Positions 1 to 6,017 of a stretch of 8,555 nt of DNA are shown piece by piece (the first letter of the stretch is position 1; each line of letters starts with the position of its first letter). The stretch lies in NCBI GenBank assembly GCA_016873355.1, contig VGXK01000067.1:1-8555 (forward strand), written 5' to 3'. The stretch comes from Phycisphaerae bacterium (lineage in GTDB: Bacteria > Planctomycetota > Phycisphaerae > Phycisphaerales > SM1A02). The notes beneath the pieces were generated by a model. It saw only the letters and a list, made by a program, of their open reading frames with translations. It made no database searches and was not told the DNA's origin. The translations under genes were made by a program, and so were the position numbers.

Positions 1-1
1 C

Positions 2-163
2 GGCGGCATCGCGGCCGAGTCGATCGACGCCGCGAAGGCCGAGTCGGAGCTTGCCGCCGCCAGTGCGAAGAGCGTCGAGGGAGCCGAGTCCGTGCGCGAG
101 CGTCAGGCGATCGAGCGGGCGAGGAAGCTCGCATTCACGAAGGTCGCCCTCGCTCGTCGATAG
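2..163 (+). CDS. atpC: Probable F-type ATP synthase epsilon subunit, C-terminal part (5' end outside window)
   Basis: The frame is open from the left edge to a TAG at 161-163 and shows only the last 53 residues. They form an Ala/Glu/Arg-rich helical segment that begins GGIAAESIDAAKAESELAA and ends RARKLAFTKVALARR. This resembles the two-helix C-terminal domain of F1 epsilon subunits: an 'A-x-x-ID-x-A-x-A' first helix, a short linker, then an Arg/Ala-rich second helix. In that family the subunit sits in the central stalk of F1, couples rotation to catalysis, and its C-terminal helices can inhibit ATP hydrolysis. The N-terminal beta-sandwich, which would settle the identity, is outside the window, so this rests on a helical tail alone and another coiled protein is possible. 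The stop lies 11 bases before the scpB start, suggesting co-transcription. Confidence 0.5.
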   Translation, partial: GGIAAESIDAAKAESELAAASAKSVEGAESVRERQAIERARKLAFTKVALARR

Positions 164-174
164 CCCTTTCCACG

Positions 175-849
175 GTGTCTCGGCAAGGCGCGACCATCGA
201 AGAGGCAGAGATCGAAGAATCCGAGCCGAGTCCCGGCGCCGCCGCGGCGGGCGATCCCGGACCGCTGCCGTGCGCATCGGTGCCGTTGGCGCAGCGGGTC
301 GAAGCCGTGCTGCTCTGTTCCGATCGGCCGCTCTCCGACGCGAAGATCGCCGAGCTCCTGGGACTCTGTCGTCGGGAGTCCCGAGACGGCGATGCGGGGG
401 ACCACACCGCGGAGCGTCGCCATGCCGCAGCCGCGATTCACGGTGCGATCTCCGCGCTCAACAAGAGCTACGAGTCGACGGGGCGCGGCTTCCGCATCGA
501 GGCAGTCGCGGGCGGTCGGCAGATCCTGACGCTGCCCGAACTCGGGCCCGTCGTTGCGCGGATGAAGGCGTCCAGGAGCGAGGGGCGACTCACTCCCGCG
601 GCGCTCGAGACGCTTGCGATCATCGCGTACCGGCAGCCGATTCTTCGCGCGGACATCGAGAGCATTCGAGGAGTCGCCTGCGGAGAGGTGCTGCGGACCC
701 TCATCGAGCGTCGACTCGTCAAGATCGTCGGTCGTTCGGAACTGCTCGGACGGCCGATGCTCTACGGCACCACGAAGCAGTTCCTCAGGGCCTTCGGCCT
801 CGCGCGGCTCGAAGATCTGCCCGGGCCGGGCGACCCGAAGGGTCCATAG
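175..849 (+). CDS. scpB: Segregation and condensation protein B (ScpB)
   Basis: The gene encodes 224 residues. ScpB binds the kleisin ScpA and, with SMC, forms the bacterial condensin that compacts and segregates chromosomes; it is a cytoplasmic dimer with two winged-helix domains. The C-terminal winged helix is textbook: LTPAALETLAIIAYRQP at about residues 140-156, then ADIESIRGV, then a 'VLRTLIERRLVKIVGR' helix, a wing with GRPMLYGTTKQFLRAFGL, and LEDLP near the end. The N-terminal winged helix starts near VEAVLLCSDRPLSDAKIAELLG (42-63). Two things are unusual: an acidic, Ala/Gly-rich N-terminal extension of about 35 residues, and an Arg/Asp/His-rich insertion of about 15 residues after LLGL. 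The GTG start at 175 has no visible Shine-Dalgarno sequence. It was chosen because it follows the upstream stop closely; a later GTG near 280 cannot be excluded. No scpA is visible here. Confidence 0.93.
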   Translation: MSRQGATIEEAEIEESEPSPGAAAAGDPGPLPCASVPLAQRVEAVLLCSDRPLSDAKIAELLGLCRRESRDGDAGDHTAERRHAAAAIHGAISALNKSYESTGRGFRIEAVAGGRQILTLPELGPVVARMKASRSEGRLTPAALETLAIIAYRQPILRADIESIRGVACGEVLRTLIERRLVKIVGRSELLGRPMLYGTTKQFLRAFGLARLEDLPGPGDPKGP

Positions 850-918
850 CGGGACCGTTCCTTCGCGTTCGCCGCGGACGCTTGGCGCGGAGATTCCAGC
901 AGGTGCAGCTCAAAACGG

Positions 919-950
919 CAGCGGGCCGGCTCGTTCGAGCCGGCCCGCTG
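919..950 (-). terminator. Strong perfect inverted repeat, probable terminator of the minus-strand gene ending at 980
   Basis: The arms CAGCGGGCCGGCTCG (919-933) and CGAGCCGGCCCGCTG (936-950) are perfectly complementary, separated only by TT. In RNA this would fold into a GC-rich stem of about 14 bp with a 4-base loop. Read on the minus strand, the stem is followed after three bases by TTTT (912-915), which favours intrinsic termination of the gene ending at 980, 30 bases upstream. On the plus strand no T run follows, although the hairpin lies 70 bases beyond the scpB stop and may also help end that transcript. The rest of 850-979 shows no gene. Confidence 0.7.
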
Positions 951-979
951 AACATTCGGAGGTTGCAGAAGGGTGCCGA

Positions 980-1696
980 TCAGGCTCGGCGACGACGGCC
1001 GACGACGGCCGCAAGGCCGAGCAGCGCGAGGGCGCCGGGAGCCGGGACCGACTCGAGCACGAACACGCTCGTGAAGCTGGCCTGGTCACCCGCGGTCAGC
1101 GTGAACTGCAGGCGAACCGCGATCGAGCTGCCGAGCGGGCCCGCGTCCATGTCCGGGATGGGCTGACCGAACGCGTCGCTGCCGATCGATGCGCTGTCGA
1201 ACGGACCTGCGGACGCCGAGGCGTCATAGATCAGGCCCGCCTGGAACGCGGCGTCCATGTAGGCCGACCAGAGCGGCGTCTCATCGTCGATCGTGGCGAG
1301 CGTGCCGCCATCGGAGTCCGCCGTCATTCCGCCGGCAACGGAGCCACCGATCTTGCTCGGCAACGCGTTGGGCGTCGTGGTCAGGATCACCCACACGTCG
1401 TAGGTCTGGGTGCTGTCGCTGTTGTTCGTGAAGGTGAAGTTGCCGCTGATGAGCGTGTAGAACGCGACCGTGGAGTCTGAGCCGAGGAAGTTCCAAGTCG
1501 CGTCGAACGAGCCCTCGGAAGCGCTGTCGACGTAGTTGTAGTAGCCACCGCCCGCGTCCGAGCCGGCGGGGAAGTAGTCGTAGTCGGTGCCATCGACGTC
1601 CATCGCGATGTGCACAGGCGGCGCACCCGCGACCGCTGCGCCCGTGAGCGCAAGGGCGGCGAGAAGTGAAGAAGTTGCGATGCGAGCGGAACCCAT
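980..1696 (-). CDS. Exported PEP-CTERM-like surface protein, paralog 1
   Basis: The product has 238 residues and no recognised enzymatic domain. A signal peptide is clear: MGSAR, a hydrophobic stretch at about 8-22, and a probable cleavage after AVA or AVAG (21-24). The mature part is acidic, rich in Ser, Thr, Gly and Asp, and predicted to be beta-strand-rich. The C-terminus has the sorting-tail layout: VPAP at 217-220, a hydrophobic segment GALALLGLAAVVG, then RRRRA. In the PEP-CTERM system such tails (usually VPEP) are handled by an exosortase that releases the protein at the envelope; VPAP is a variant. GGAGG at 1701-1705, four bases before the ATG, supports the start. Residues from about 83 (ISGNFTFTNNSDSTQTY) to 216 (LQFTLTAGDQASFTSVFV) match the neighbouring gene at 1848-2411, so the two are tandem paralogs; this copy has about 45 extra residues after the signal. 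The function of the mature part is unknown. Confidence 0.82.
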   Translation of the reverse strand: MGSARIATSSLLAALALTGAAVAGAPPVHIAMDVDGTDYDYFPAGSDAGGGYYNYVDSASEGSFDATWNFLGSDSTVAFYTLISGNFTFTNNSDSTQTYDVWVILTTTPNALPSKIGGSVAGGMTADSDGGTLATIDDETPLWSAYMDAAFQAGLIYDASASAGPFDSASIGSDAFGQPIPDMDAGPLGSSIAVRLQFTLTAGDQASFTSVFVLESVPAPGALALLGLAAVVGRRRRA

Positions 1697-1700
1697 GTTT

Positions 1701-1705
1701 CCTCC
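1701..1705 (-). promoter_or_regulatory. Shine-Dalgarno GGAGG of paralog 1
   Basis: On the minus strand CGGAGGAAAC directly precedes ATG at 1696. The same CGGAGGAA block and ATG-GGT-TC beginning occur at the paralogous gene. About 20 bases further upstream, in the leader, a small perfect hairpin is possible (GGGAC at 1725-1729, TTT, GTCCC at 1733-1737). It is too small to call a regulatory element. Confidence 0.65.
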
Positions 1706-1811
1706 GATTGCCTTTCTTGTGGCTGGGACTTTGTCCCTCGCCTGACCTCAAGTCTCTCTCTACCCTCGTGGCCGCCCATGCGGTTCCGAGCAGGTGTTCC
1801 CAGATTGATGC

Positions 1812-1830
1812 GCCCCGCTGCTGACGGGGC
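1812..1830 (-). terminator. Possible weak terminator hairpin between the two paralogs
   Basis: GCCCCG at 1812-1817 pairs with CGGGGC at 1825-1830 across a 7-base loop, 18 bases beyond the stop of the gene ending at 1848. No T run follows on either strand, so it may only slow polymerase or protect the 3' end. Apart from this hairpin and the leader of paralog 1, the 151-base gap 1697-1847 holds nothing I can identify. Confidence 0.3.
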
Positions 1831-1847
1831 AAGGACTCCAGTTCAGA

Positions 1848-2411
1848 TCAGTTCCGTCGACGCCGACCAAGCCCCACGACCCCGAGACCCAGCACGGCCA
1901 GAGCAGCCGGAGCGGGCACGATCGTGAAGATGCTGGTGAAGCTCGCCGAATCGCCAGGGGTCAGCGTGAATTCGAGTCGAATGGCGATCGAGATGGCGAC
2001 GCCGCCAGCAGGACCAGCCTCGTTCGAGAATGCTTGCGGACCACCCGTTCCGGAAAGGAACGGACCGTTGGCTTCGAAGCTGAAGTCGGTCATGAGGTAG
2101 CGGACCTCATCCGTGCCGTCGACGATCGCCGTGTAGATCGAGTCGACGCCGAACGGGTCCGACGTGACCTCGGCACCATTGCCGTTGAGGTCCGTGACGG
2201 TGCCCGTGATCGATCCAGACATCGTCGTTGGACCAGCGATCGGAGCGACAAGCATCGTTCCGAAGATGGTGAAGGTCTGGACCGAGTTCGAAGTGTTCGT
2301 CACGACATAGTTGAAGATGACGGTCTCGGCGGAAGCAGCGGACGCCACTGCGATCGCTGCAACTGCACCGCCAAGCACGACACCGGCACGACCGAAAGTC
2401 ATAGAACCCAT
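1848..2411 (-). CDS. Exported PEP-CTERM-like surface protein, paralog 2
   Basis: The product has 187 residues from the ATG at 2411. An in-frame ATG at 2435 would add eight residues, but GGAGGAAGG sits 3-11 bases before 2411 and decides the start. The signal peptide runs to about residue 28 (hydrophobic VVLGGAVAAIAVA, then ASA before ETVIF). The mature protein begins with a beta-rich stretch VIFNYVVTNTSNSVQTF, then GSITGTVTDLNGNGAEV and SIYTAIVDG (91-99), and ends IRLEFTLTPGDSASFTSIF. This pattern occurs in small secreted proteins of several bacterial phyla, as far as I recall without a known function. The tail is VPAP (165-168), a hydrophobic run to about 182, then RRRRN, a PEP-CTERM-like sorting signal. 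It is a tandem paralog of the gene at 980-1696, with the same strand, ribosome-site block and C-terminal third, but a shorter N-terminal part. No exosortase is present in the window. Confidence 0.82.
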   Translation of the reverse strand: MGSMTFGRAGVVLGGAVAAIAVASAASAETVIFNYVVTNTSNSVQTFTIFGTMLVAPIAGPTTMSGSITGTVTDLNGNGAEVTSDPFGVDSIYTAIVDGTDEVRYLMTDFSFEANGPFLSGTGGPQAFSNEAGPAGGVAISIAIRLEFTLTPGDSASFTSIFTIVPAPAALAVLGLGVVGLGRRRRN

Positions 2412-2414
2412 CGT

Positions 2415-2423
2415 CCTTCCTCC
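2415..2423 (-). promoter_or_regulatory. Shine-Dalgarno GGAGGAAGG of paralog 2 (sets the start)
   Basis: On the minus strand GGAGGAAGGACG leads directly into ATG at 2411; GGAGG to ATG is 7 bases, near optimal. The alternative upstream ATG at 2435 lies before this site and has no comparable one. Confidence 0.75.
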
Positions 2424-2521
2424 GAAGCCTCGCATGGAGCCACACGAGCGCCTGCAAGGCTCAAGAAACCTTCACTCACTCCGTGGAAGGAGCACTCACC
2501 CCTCCCAACCTCTCGGGGCCA

Positions 2522-2549
2522 AAGATAGCAGCGATTCGGCACGCGCCAA
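2522..2549 (-). promoter_or_regulatory. Possible sigma-70-type promoter for paralog 2
   Basis: On the minus strand TTGGCG (2549-2544) and TATCTT (2527-2522) are separated by 16 bases. Each matches the housekeeping consensus at 4 of 6 positions. Transcription would start near 2515 and leave a leader of about 100 bases. The rest of 2412-2631 holds no gene. Matches this partial arise easily by chance, so this is only a candidate. Confidence 0.22.
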
Positions 2550-2631
2550 GCGACCAAACGAGATGATTCCTTCGATACCGCACGCGCGACACGAGCTTTA
2601 TCAGCCAAATCAAGCGGTCCGACTCGCGCAC

Positions 2632-3672
2632 TTATGCGACCTCAAGTTCGGTAACAGCACTGCCGGCCGTGGCTGAGAACTCAAGGTGGGGCTTCATCGC
2701 GGCGTGAAGCGCCGATTTCATTCCTGCCGTCGAACCGGCGGTTCTGACGGCCTCCTTCAGCTCCTTGGCGTGTCCCATCGTCTTGCCGTACCAAGAGATG
2801 CGCTTTCTCATGCACTCGAGTGCCCATCTCTCATCGGCATGCTGATCGAGCAGTTCGAGGTGCCGCAGAATGACTCGGCATTTCTGGTTGAACGATGGCT
2901 CGGGCAGCAGCGATCCGGTCTTCAGCAGGGTCCACGCCCTTGAGAAGAGCCAGGGGGTCCTCAACGCTGCTCTCCCGATCATGACCCCAGCGCACCCGCT
3001 CGAGGCCAAGGCCTGGGCCACGGACTCGGGGGTGCTGAGGTCACCGTTGCCGATTACCGGAATTGATCGAACGGCGGAGGCGACCTCGGCGATCAGGTTC
3101 CAGTTCGCGGTTCCCGAGAAGAGCTGTTCGGTGAAGCGACCGTGGACCGTCACGGCTGCGATCCCTACGGCCTCGAGCTGCGACGCGAGTTCGGCCCCGA
3201 CGAAGCACTCGCGACTCCAGCCAAGTCGAATCTTGGCGGTGACGGGGACTCGACCGCCCGAGTGACGCTCCACGGTTCGAACGATCCGCTCCGCGAGGCG
3301 AACGGTCGACGCCGGATCGCACAGAAGCAGTGAGCCGCCGTTCTTCTTCGCCACCTTGTCGACCGGGCAGCCCATGTTGATGTCGATCAACCTGGCGCCG
3401 TGATCGACGGCCCAGCATGCCGCCTCCGGAAGCGGGTCCTCCCAGTTCCCGTAGAGCTGCATGCCGCAGGGCTGATCGAACTCGTTCGTGGCCGCCAGGG
3501 CCACGCTCTTGGGGGTGCCCCGAAGGATCGCGCGGCAGTTCAGCAGGTCGGTGCTCGCCAGGCCGACCCCGCCGAGCTCGCGGCAGAGGATTCGAAACGC
3601 CAGATCGCAGTGCCCGGCGATCGGAGCGAGCAGCAGCGGCGTCTCGAGTGTCAGTGGTCCGATTCGAAGCAT
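2632..3672 (-). CDS. dus: tRNA-dihydrouridine synthase, DusB-like
   Basis: The product has 346 residues from the ATG at 3672. Dus enzymes are cytoplasmic FMN-dependent oxidoreductases that reduce specific uridines in tRNA to dihydrouridine using NADPH. Visible family features are an N-terminal LLLAPIAGHCDLAFR (13-27), the start of the TIM barrel; MQLYGNW (71-77); and IDINMGCPVDKVAKKNGG (96-113), with the expected catalytic Cys at 102. K147 (TAKIRLGW), H177-G-R (VTVHGRF), a phosphate-binding IGNGD (207-211) and MIGRAAL (231-237) complete the FMN site. The C-terminal helical RNA-binding part includes RISWYGKTMGHAKELKEAVR, a DusB/NifR3-like element. An ATG four codons upstream (3684) is an equal alternative start; neither has a strong ribosome site. 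The frame stays open to 3990 but that extension is Arg-rich, lacks family similarity and would run into the divergent peptidase gene. The length is normal for the family. Confidence 0.93.
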   Translation of the reverse strand: MLRIGPLTLETPLLLAPIAGHCDLAFRILCRELGGVGLASTDLLNCRAILRGTPKSVALAATNEFDQPCGMQLYGNWEDPLPEAACWAVDHGARLIDINMGCPVDKVAKKNGGSLLLCDPASTVRLAERIVRTVERHSGGRVPVTAKIRLGWSRECFVGAELASQLEAVGIAAVTVHGRFTEQLFSGTANWNLIAEVASAVRSIPVIGNGDLSTPESVAQALASSGCAGVMIGRAALRTPWLFSRAWTLLKTGSLLPEPSFNQKCRVILRHLELLDQHADERWALECMRKRISWYGKTMGHAKELKEAVRTAGSTAGMKSALHAAMKPHLEFSATAGSAVTELEVA

Positions 3673-3684
3673 GGCCGCCTGCAT

Positions 3685-3857
3685 TCTGCCCGGGTGCGTG
3701 GTCCGCGTCGACGGTCGATGTGGCGGCAATCGGCCGAATCTGCTTCGCCGCTTGCGAACCTGGGCCGAACCCCGGACGATGTCGAACCCTCGGCGCGTCG
3801 GCTCCGGTATGCCGAGCGGCATTCGCCCGACCCGCATCTTCAGAAGGACCACAGACG
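3685..3857. promoter_or_regulatory. Divergent spacer between dus and the S9 peptidase gene
   Basis: Promoters for both flanking genes should lie here because they diverge, but I found no convincing -35/-10 pair on either strand. A 14-base inverted repeat, ATGCCG-AG-CGGCAT, at 3809-3822 lies 36 bases before the peptidase start and could be an operator or just a small hairpin. AAGGA at 3844-3848 is the likely ribosome site of the peptidase, nine bases before its ATG. Confidence 0.4.
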
Positions 3858-6017
3858 ATGAACGATCGATCGCCCGCTGCACGCATTCGCATGACTCCCC
3901 GGTGCACGCTCCCGACCGCCGTCGGGTTGCTTGCGAGTGCCTGGCTTGCACTTGGCGGCGCCATGGCGGCGCCGTCGTCCGCTCCCGCAACCAACGCGGA
4001 CCTGATTCCGCGCTCCGTGCTCTTCGGCAATCCGGAGCGATCGTCGCCGACGCTCTCGCCGGACGGGTCGATGGTCGCGTTCGTCGCGCCCTACGAGGGC
4101 GTGATGAACGTCTGGGTGGCGCCGATCGGGGTGAAGGCGCAGCCCGGTTCGAAGGGCCTGCTCTCGGTGGTCGACGCGAAGCCCGTCACGCGTTCTCAGG
4201 ATCGCCCCATCATGCGCTATCAGTGGGCGCACAACGGCGAGCAGATCCTCTACATGAAGGATCGAGGGGGCAATGAGAACTTCCATGTCTACGCGGTCGA
4301 CCTGGCCACGGGAAAGGACCGCAACCTGACTCCGGGCGATTCCGTTCGCGGCGGAATCGTCGACGCGGACAAGCAGCATCCCGACGAGGTGCTCGTCAGC
4401 ACGAACGCGCGCGATCCGCAGGTCTTCGACGTGCACCGCGTGAACACGCGCACCGGCGAGCAGACCACGATCTTCACGAACGACGGCAACTGGATCTCGA
4501 TGACGCCGGACGCGTCGTGGGTCATTCGCGCCCGCCAGCGAATGATGCCCGACGGCTCCACGCTGATCGAGGCTCGCGACGGCGCCGACTCCCCGTGGTT
4601 CACCTTCGCGACCGTTCCCTTCGAGGACGCTCAGAGCACCGGAATCATGGGCTACTCCAAGGACGGCAAGACCGCGTACATGATGGACGCTCGCGGCCGA
4701 GATACCGCCGGACTGTTCAAGGTCGTGCCTGCGGCCGGCGGCGGCAAGCCCGAGCTCATCTTCTCGAACGCGAAGGCCGACGTGAGCGACGCCTTGATCA
4801 ATCCGGACTCGCGCGAGATCGAAGCCGTCTCGTCGGAGTACCTGCACCGCGAGTGGAAGATCCTCGACCCGGCGATCGCGAAGGAGTTCGACGCGCTCAA
4901 GAAGCTCGACGCCGGCGACTTCGACGTCGTCGATCGAACGAACGACGACTCGAAGTGGGTGGTGCTCTATCGGCAGGACGTGGGTCCCGCTCGCTGGTGG
5001 CTCTGGGATCGAACGGCGGGCAAGGGGGTCTTCCTCGGAACGGCGCGACCGTCGCTCGAAGGCATGCCGCTTCAGCCGATGAAGCCGGTCGAGATCACCT
5101 CGCGCGACGGTCTCGTGCTGCCCTCCTACCTCACGCTGCCTGCGCCCGGCGCGAAGAACGTTCCGATGGTGCTCGACGTGCACGGCGGTCCCTGGGCGCG
5201 CGACAGTTGGGGATACAACCCGTACCACCAGTGGCTCGCGAATCGCGGCTATGCCGTGCTGAGCGTCAACTTCCGAGGCTCGACCGGTTTCGGCAAGAAG
5301 TTCCTGAACGCCGGCAATCGCGAGTGGTTCGGCAAGATGCAGGACGACCTGAACGACGCGGTGGCGTGGGCCGTGAAGGAAGGCATCGCCGATCCGAAGC
5401 GCGTGGCGATCATGGGAGGAAGCTACGGCGGCTACGCCACGCTCGCGGCGCTCACGCGCGATCCGGAGCTCTTCGCGTGCGGCGTCGACATCGTCGGCCC
5501 GAGCCACATCGCCACGCTGCTCGGCAGCGTGCCGGAGTACTGGAAGCCGATCATCGCCATGTTCGAGACGCGAGTCGGCTCGCTCGCCGAGAAGGACTAC
5601 CTCGACAAGATTTCGCCGCTCACCCATGTGTCGCGGATCAGCCGCCCGCTGCTCATCGGGCAGGGCGCGAACGATCCGCGCGTGAAGATCCACGAGAGCG
5701 ATCAGATCGTGGCCGCGATGAAGGGCCACAATCTGCCGGTGACCTACGTGGTCTTCCCGGACGAAGGACACGGCTTCGCGCGGCCGGAGAACAACATGGC
5801 GTTCAACGCCGTGACCGAGCAGTTCCTGGCCAAGCACATCGGCGGCCGCGCGGAGGCGGTCGGCGACGACGTGAAGAAGAGTTCCGCGCAGGTGCGCGAG
5901 CTCGGAGGCCTCAACCTTCCGGGCGTGACGGTGTGGCAGCCTTCGGCGGCTCCGTCGTCGGAGACTCCGGCTTCGGGACGCCCGGCTTCGGGGACTCCGA
6001 AGTCGGGGAGCCGTTGA
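3858..6017 (+). CDS. Exported S9-family serine peptidase (prolyl oligopeptidase/acylaminoacyl-peptidase-like)
   Basis: The product has 719 residues. The ATG at 3858 follows AAGGA by nine bases and gives a signal peptide: a basic N-terminus, hydrophobic VGLLASAWLALGG (22-34), and likely cleavage after AMA (35-37). Residues about 50-400 form a beta-propeller that limits substrate access, with PD40-type blades such as SSPTLSPDGSMVAFV and NENFHVYAVDLATG. The catalytic alpha/beta-hydrolase domain (about 409-660) has HGGPW (442-446) near the oxyanion hole, SVNFRGSTGFGK, the nucleophile Ser522 in GGSYGG, Asp606 in GANDPRV and His638 in DEGHGF. The triad is complete, so it is probably active on oligopeptides or blocked N-termini; the exact specificity cannot be read. 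The enzyme would act in the periplasm or outside the cell. From about residue 665 a Pro/Ser/Gly-rich tail is added, ending in pentapeptide units. Its last 107 bases overlap the opposing hydrolase gene. Confidence 0.92.
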   Translation: MNDRSPAARIRMTPRCTLPTAVGLLASAWLALGGAMAAPSSAPATNADLIPRSVLFGNPERSSPTLSPDGSMVAFVAPYEGVMNVWVAPIGVKAQPGSKGLLSVVDAKPVTRSQDRPIMRYQWAHNGEQILYMKDRGGNENFHVYAVDLATGKDRNLTPGDSVRGGIVDADKQHPDEVLVSTNARDPQVFDVHRVNTRTGEQTTIFTNDGNWISMTPDASWVIRARQRMMPDGSTLIEARDGADSPWFTFATVPFEDAQSTGIMGYSKDGKTAYMMDARGRDTAGLFKVVPAAGGGKPELIFSNAKADVSDALINPDSREIEAVSSEYLHREWKILDPAIAKEFDALKKLDAGDFDVVDRTNDDSKWVVLYRQDVGPARWWLWDRTAGKGVFLGTARPSLEGMPLQPMKPVEITSRDGLVLPSYLTLPAPGAKNVPMVLDVHGGPWARDSWGYNPYHQWLANRGYAVLSVNFRGSTGFGKKFLNAGNREWFGKMQDDLNDAVAWAVKEGIADPKRVAIMGGSYGGYATLAALTRDPELFACGVDIVGPSHIATLLGSVPEYWKPIIAMFETRVGSLAEKDYLDKISPLTHVSRISRPLLIGQGANDPRVKIHESDQIVAAMKGHNLPVTYVVFPDEGHGFARPENNMAFNAVTEQFLAKHIGGRAEAVGDDVKKSSAQVRELGGLNLPGVTVWQPSAAPSSETPASGRPASGTPKSGSR

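Noticed and set aside
984..1010. Short GACGACGGCC direct repeat at the 3' end of paralog 1
   Set aside because: It simply encodes the Val/Gly/Arg codons of the sorting tail; two copies are not enough to suggest a separate element.
51..1166. A 371-codon plus-strand frame across scpB and the end of paralog 1
   Set aside because: It is Arg/Ser-rich, crosses the 919-950 hairpin and runs into an opposing gene; scpB occupies the true frame.
3417..3857. Upstream extension of the peptidase frame to 3417
   Set aside because: The extension is antisense to dus, has no family similarity, and would bury the clear signal peptide that starts at 3858 behind AAGGA.
3673..3990. N-terminal extension of the Dus frame back to 3990
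   Set aside because: The extra residues are Arg/Ser-rich and unlike Dus proteins, and they would overlap the 5' end of the divergent peptidase gene; the family fold starts right after the ATG at 3672 or 3684.
3840..5837. A 665-codon minus-strand open frame opposite the S9 peptidase
   Set aside because: It mirrors the peptidase gene in a GC-rich sequence where antisense frames stay open by codon bias. Its product is Arg/His/Val-rich with no domain pattern, while the plus strand shows a full catalytic triad.
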